Positions 21,287 through 24,279 of a stretch of DNA of 24,279 nt are shown one piece after another. Position 1 is the first letter of the stretch; each line of letters begins with the position of its first letter. Made by a program: the position numbers and the translations under genes. This stretch comes from CAYPKG01 sp964411275 (GTDB taxonomy: Bacteria; Bacillota; Clostridia; Christensenellales; CAG-138). The notes under the pieces were generated by a model that worked only from the letters and a program-made list of their open reading frames with translations, searched no databases and was not told the DNA's origin. The stretch is taken from positions 1 to 24,279 of the forward strand of contig CAYPKG010000028.1 of the NCBI GenBank assembly GCA_964411275.1, written 5' to 3'.

Positions 21287-21336
21287 CAAGAAGCCGGCTA
21301 TTTGATTTCCTCTCAATAGTCGGCTTCTTGTTTTTG
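21287..21336. terminator. Strong bidirectional terminator (end of the gcv operon)
   Basis: CAAGAAGCCGGCTATT (21287-21302) pairs with AATAGTCGGCTTCTTG (21315-21330): 16 bp with one G-U pair and a 12-base loop. TTTTTG follows on the + strand and CTTTTTAAT on the - strand. It ends the gcvPB-containing transcript and any + strand transcript from the promoter at 21209. Confidence 0.88.
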
Positions 21337-21369
21337 TTCAGTCGTTTTTAGCGACATGCTTCTAAGTTG

Positions 21370-22818
21370 CTACCCCTTCCACCTGAGAATGGGATTTCTC
21401 GCGGCGGCGGTCTCGTCGGGCCTCCCGACGGGGGTGGTCACCGGGGCGCGGTGCAGCGCCTCCGGGTCGGTTTTCGCAACCTCCGCGATGTCCAGCATGG
21501 CGGCGATCAGCCTGTCGAGATCCTCTCTCGCCTCGGTCTCCGTGGGCTCAAACATCATGGCTTCCTTGACGATCAGGGGGAAGTAGATGGTGGGGGGATG
21601 GAACCCCCGGTCGATGAGCGCCTTTGCGATGTCGGTGGTATGCACCCCGTACTCCATCAGCGGCCCCGGGGTCATCACGAACTCATGCATGCAGATCCGG
21701 TCGTGGGGAAGCCCATAGGCCTCCTTCAAATGGTGCTGGAGATAATTGGCGTTCAATACCGCGTTTTCGCTGGCCTCTTTGAGCCCCTCGCCCCCCAGGG
21801 ACAGGATGTAGGCATAGGCTTTCACCAGCACGGAGAAATTCCCAAAAAAGCTCTTGACCCGTCCAATGGAAAGGGGCCTGTCATAATCCAGCATGGCGGG
21901 GCCGCCCTCGTGGGACAGCACAAGAGGCGTGGGCAGGAACGGAATGAGCTCCTTTTTCACACCCACAGGCCCCGCCCCAGGGCCGCCGCCGCCATGGGGG
22001 GTGCCAAACGTCTTGTGCAGGTTCAGATGCATTACGTCAAAGCCCATGTCTCCGGGCCGGGCAATGCCCATCACGGCGTTCAGGTTCGCGCCGTCGTAAT
22101 ACAAAAGCCCCCCCGCCTGATGGACGATGTCCGCGATTTCAAGTATATTCTGTTCAAACAGGCCCAGTGTCGACGGGTTCGTCAGCATCAACCCAGCTGT
22201 TTTCTCGCTGACGGCCGCCCTCAACGCCGCGATGTCCACACCGCCGTCTGGGGTGGAGGGGATTTCCACGGTCTGAAAGCCCGCCATGGCGGCAGAGGCC
22301 GGGTTTGTGCCGTGGGCCGCGTCGGGCACCAATATTTCAACCCGGCCCGCCTGCCCCCGCATATCATGATAGGCCTTGATGATCATAAGCCCCGTCAGTT
22401 CCCCATGGGCGCCGGCTGCAGGCTGGAGGCTGAATTTGTCCATGCCGGTCACCGCCTGAAGCATTTTATCCAGGGAAAGCATGAGGGAAAGCGGGCCAGC
22501 GAGGTCCGTCTGATCCAACAACGGATGCAGGTCCGCAAACAGCCCCGCAACCTCCTCGTTGATCTTGGGATTGTACTTCATGGTACAGGAGCCCAGGGGG
22601 TAGCTTCCGCTGTCCACGCCGAAGTTCCGCCGGGAAAGTCCGGTGTAATGGCGCATCAGCTCCACCTCGGACAGTTCCGGCAGGGGCGGCGGGGCGTCCT
22701 CTAAAAGCGCTGGGGGAATTAAACCCTGTAGCTCCGGCACGTCCATCCCCGATAGGTCCGTGGCGCGCCTGCCGGGGTGGCTGTGTTCAAACAAAAGAGG
22801 CACAATACTTCTGCTCAT
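21370..22818 (-). CDS. gcvPB: Glycine decarboxylase (P-protein) subunit 2
   Basis: This is the C-terminal half of the split glycine decarboxylase. With GcvPA it decarboxylates glycine by PLP chemistry and transfers aminomethyl to lipoyl-GcvH. The PLP lysine is Lys269 in LNLHKTFGTPHGGGGPG. Other conserved stretches are GVDSGSYPLGSCTMKYNPK, PAAGAHGELTGL, and VPDAAHGTNPASAAMAGF. Length 482 aa is typical of the split form. The start ATG at 22818 overlaps the gcvPA stop (ATGA), and GGAGG lies 10 bases upstream. This is tight coupling, as expected for subunits made in equal amounts. It is the last gene of the operon. Confidence 0.97.
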   Translation of the reverse strand: MSRSIVPLLFEHSHPGRRATDLSGMDVPELQGLIPPALLEDAPPPLPELSEVELMRHYTGLSRRNFGVDSGSYPLGSCTMKYNPKINEEVAGLFADLHPLLDQTDLAGPLSLMLSLDKMLQAVTGMDKFSLQPAAGAHGELTGLMIIKAYHDMRGQAGRVEILVPDAAHGTNPASAAMAGFQTVEIPSTPDGGVDIAALRAAVSEKTAGLMLTNPSTLGLFEQNILEIADIVHQAGGLLYYDGANLNAVMGIARPGDMGFDVMHLNLHKTFGTPHGGGGPGAGPVGVKKELIPFLPTPLVLSHEGGPAMLDYDRPLSIGRVKSFFGNFSVLVKAYAYILSLGGEGLKEASENAVLNANYLQHHLKEAYGLPHDRICMHEFVMTPGPLMEYGVHTTDIAKALIDRGFHPPTIYFPLIVKEAMMFEPTETEAREDLDRLIAAMLDIAEVAKTDPEALHRAPVTTPVGRPDETAAARNPILRWKG

Positions 22819-24152
22819 TTTGCGCACACCTCCAATGCGTTCAAAAACGCGTCGATCTCGTCCCGGCCGTTCATTTCGGTGGCGCAGTACAAAATCCCCG
22901 CATCCGCCCCGTCATAGCGGCTTAACCGCAGGCCGCCGATAAAGCCCTTGTTTCGTAGCGCAGCGTTCAAAACCGCGGGGGCCTTCTCCTGCTCGATGAC
23001 GAACTCGTTGAAGAAGGGCGTATCCCCGTAGCGCTGGCGCATTTTGGGGATTGCCAGAATGCCGTCGCGCAGGTAATGGGCTTTTTGCAGGTTCAATTGC
23101 GCCACCTCGCCCATGCCCTGAGGCCCCATGGCCCCAAGGTACACCGCCGCCGCGATGGCACACAGGCTCTGATTGGAGCAGATGTTGGAGCTTGCCTTCT
23201 CCCGGCGGATGTGCTGCTCTCTCGCCTGGAGCGTCAGCACGAACGCTCGGTTGCCTTGTGCGTCCGCTGTTTGCCCCACGATGCGCCCGGGCAGGTTTCT
23301 TACATACTTGGCCTTGGCGCTCATAAAACCGAGATATGGGCCGCCGGCGGACAACGCGATGCCAAGGGGCTGTCCCTCGCCCACGCAGAAATCCGCCCCC
23401 GCATTCCCCGGCCTTTTCAACAGGCCCAGGGAAATGGGGTTAACGCAGGCCACGAGAAGCGCCTTATTGGCATGCAAAATTTCTGCCATAGGCGAAAAAT
23501 CCTCGATGCAGCCATAAAAATTCGGGCTTTGAACGATGGCCCCAGCGGCGTCCTTCACCCCGGCCTCCATGGCCGCAATGTCTGTCACCCCCGCCGTGGT
23601 GAGGGGGATTGTCACAAGCTCCAGCCCGGCAAAGCGGGCGTATGTTTTGAGGGTTTCCCGGTATTCCGGGTGCAATCCGGCGCTGACGAGAACCCTGCTT
23701 CGCCTGGTGGCGCCCCGCATGGCGAGCATGCTCTCCGCGCAGGCGGTAGCCCCGTCGTACACCGAGGCGTTGGACACGTCCATGCCCGTGAGCTGACAAA
23801 TCAGCGTCTGGTATTCAAATATCGCCTGGAGCATGCCCTGGCTCATCTCCGCCTGATACGGGGTATACGCCGTGTAAAACTCGCTGCGGCTGGTCACCGC
23901 GCCTACCACGGCGGGGATATAATGGCGGTACGCCCCAGCGCCCCGGAACAGCGGCAATTTACCCGCCTCGCTCTTTAGAGTCTGAAACAGCCGCCGCACC
24001 TGCATCTCGCTTAGCCCCTTTGGAATGTTCATGGGGGATTTTAGCCGCGCGGCGGGGGGAATATCCTCGAACAAATCCTCCATGGAGCTTAGGCCGATGG
24101 CATGGAGCATGGCCTGACGCTCTTCATAGGTGTTCGGCACATAGCTACGCAT
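22815..24152 (-). CDS. gcvPA: Glycine decarboxylase (P-protein) subunit 1
   Basis: This is the N-terminal half of the split P-protein. It has the PEPCK-unrelated aminotransferase-like fold but no PLP lysine. It begins MRSYVPNTYEERQAMLHAIG and contains GAGAYRHYIPAVVGAVTSRS, TAYTPYQAEMSQGMLQAIFE and TGMDVSNASVYDGATACAES, all diagnostic. Length is 445 aa. The frame extends to a TTG at 24182 inside gcvH, but the ATG at 24152, with AAGGGG just upstream, is the natural start. It begins 10 bases after the gcvH stop and overlaps gcvPB by 4 bases. Confidence 0.97.
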   Translation of the reverse strand: MRSYVPNTYEERQAMLHAIGLSSMEDLFEDIPPAARLKSPMNIPKGLSEMQVRRLFQTLKSEAGKLPLFRGAGAYRHYIPAVVGAVTSRSEFYTAYTPYQAEMSQGMLQAIFEYQTLICQLTGMDVSNASVYDGATACAESMLAMRGATRRSRVLVSAGLHPEYRETLKTYARFAGLELVTIPLTTAGVTDIAAMEAGVKDAAGAIVQSPNFYGCIEDFSPMAEILHANKALLVACVNPISLGLLKRPGNAGADFCVGEGQPLGIALSAGGPYLGFMSAKAKYVRNLPGRIVGQTADAQGNRAFVLTLQAREQHIRREKASSNICSNQSLCAIAAAVYLGAMGPQGMGEVAQLNLQKAHYLRDGILAIPKMRQRYGDTPFFNEFVIEQEKAPAVLNAALRNKGFIGGLRLSRYDGADAGILYCATEMNGRDEIDAFLNALEVCAK

Positions 24153-24162
24153 AAGCCGCCCC

Positions 24163-24279
24163 TTATCCTTCGGACGCGGCAAACGCCTCGTATGCCTCGG
24201 CGTCCATCAGCGCCGCTTCATCGATGTTTTCCACCTGAAACTCTACCAGGAACTGCTCATACGGCGCGTCGTTTAAAAC
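24163..24279 (-). CDS. gcvH: Glycine cleavage H protein, 3' end only
   Basis: Only the last 38 codons and a TAA stop are inside the window; the gene continues beyond base 24279. The residues LNDAPYEQFLVEFQVEN and ALMDAEAYEAF match the C-terminus of GcvH, the lipoyl carrier that shuttles the aminomethyl group between P, T and L proteins. The lipoylated lysine is outside the window. Its position directly before gcvPA supports the call; gcvT is expected upstream. Confidence 0.88.
   Translation of the reverse strand, partial: VLNDAPYEQFLVEFQVENIDEAALMDAEAYEAFAASEG

Noticed and set aside
1..24279. CRISPR arrays, tRNA/rRNA genes, prophage or transposase genes
   Set aside because: Searched by eye on both strands; no regularly spaced repeats, cloverleaf, or mobile-element protein was found. 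A glycine riboswitch for the gcv operon, if present, would lie beyond the right edge.

Overview
The window is a piece of a moderately GC-rich Firmicutes chromosome, most likely a spore-forming Clostridia lineage. The evidence is the near-perfect AGGAGG ribosome binding sites, the adk-map-KOW protein-infA-rpmJ order inside the ribosomal cluster, four-cysteine (zinc) forms of S4, S14, L24, L36 and adenylate kinase, and a split two-subunit glycine decarboxylase. I cannot name genus or family from the sequence alone.

Layout. Bases 1-2040 hold pckA (+ strand, ATP-type PEP carboxykinase) with a long leader and a clear terminator. Bases 2050-2302 are a hairpin-rich intergenic block between convergent pckA and rplQ; its outer end doubles as the terminator of the ribosomal operon. 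Bases 2314-18107 (- strand) are one uninterrupted S10-spc-alpha cluster. It is transcribed from a good sigma-A-type promoter near 18343-18371 in the order rpsJ, rplC, rplD, rplW, rplB, rpsS, rplV, rpsC, rplP, rpmC, rpsQ, rplN, rplX, rplE, rpsN, rpsH, rplF, rplR, rpsE, rpmD, rplO, secY, adk, map, a KOW protein, infA, rpmJ, rpsM, rpsK, rpsD, rpoA, rplQ. The largest internal gap (rpmJ to rpsM, 234 bases) folds into a long stem and is a candidate control or processing site.

Bases 18108-18746 are a divergent intergenic region. Next comes a + strand gene for an unrecognised DNA-binding-type protein with two Myb/SANT-like segments, an AT-hook-like stretch and a coiled coil (18747-19646). After a structured gap there is a divergent regulatory pair: a flavodoxin-like protein (-) and a MerR-family regulator (+), sharing an 18-bp perfect palindrome. 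The palindrome sits in a 19-bp promoter spacer, the classical MerR layout, and the regulator has Cys53, as in aldehyde/thiol-stress MerR proteins of the AdhR/NmlR type. A small XRE regulator (-) follows, with two similar 19-bp pseudo-palindromes upstream. The window ends in the glycine cleavage operon (- strand): the 3' end of gcvH, then gcvPA and gcvPB, closed by a strong bidirectional terminator.

Functionally, most of the window is core translation, secretion and transcription machinery plus two central carbon/one-carbon enzymes. I see no CRISPR array, tRNA, rRNA, phage or transposase gene. The points most worth following up are non-coding or regulatory: the 2050-2302 repeat-like element, the rpmJ-rpsM hairpin, the MerR operator, the XRE operators with a promoter that leads to no ORF, and a possible tiny RNA at 19767-19862. 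I found no convincing new multi-gene system.
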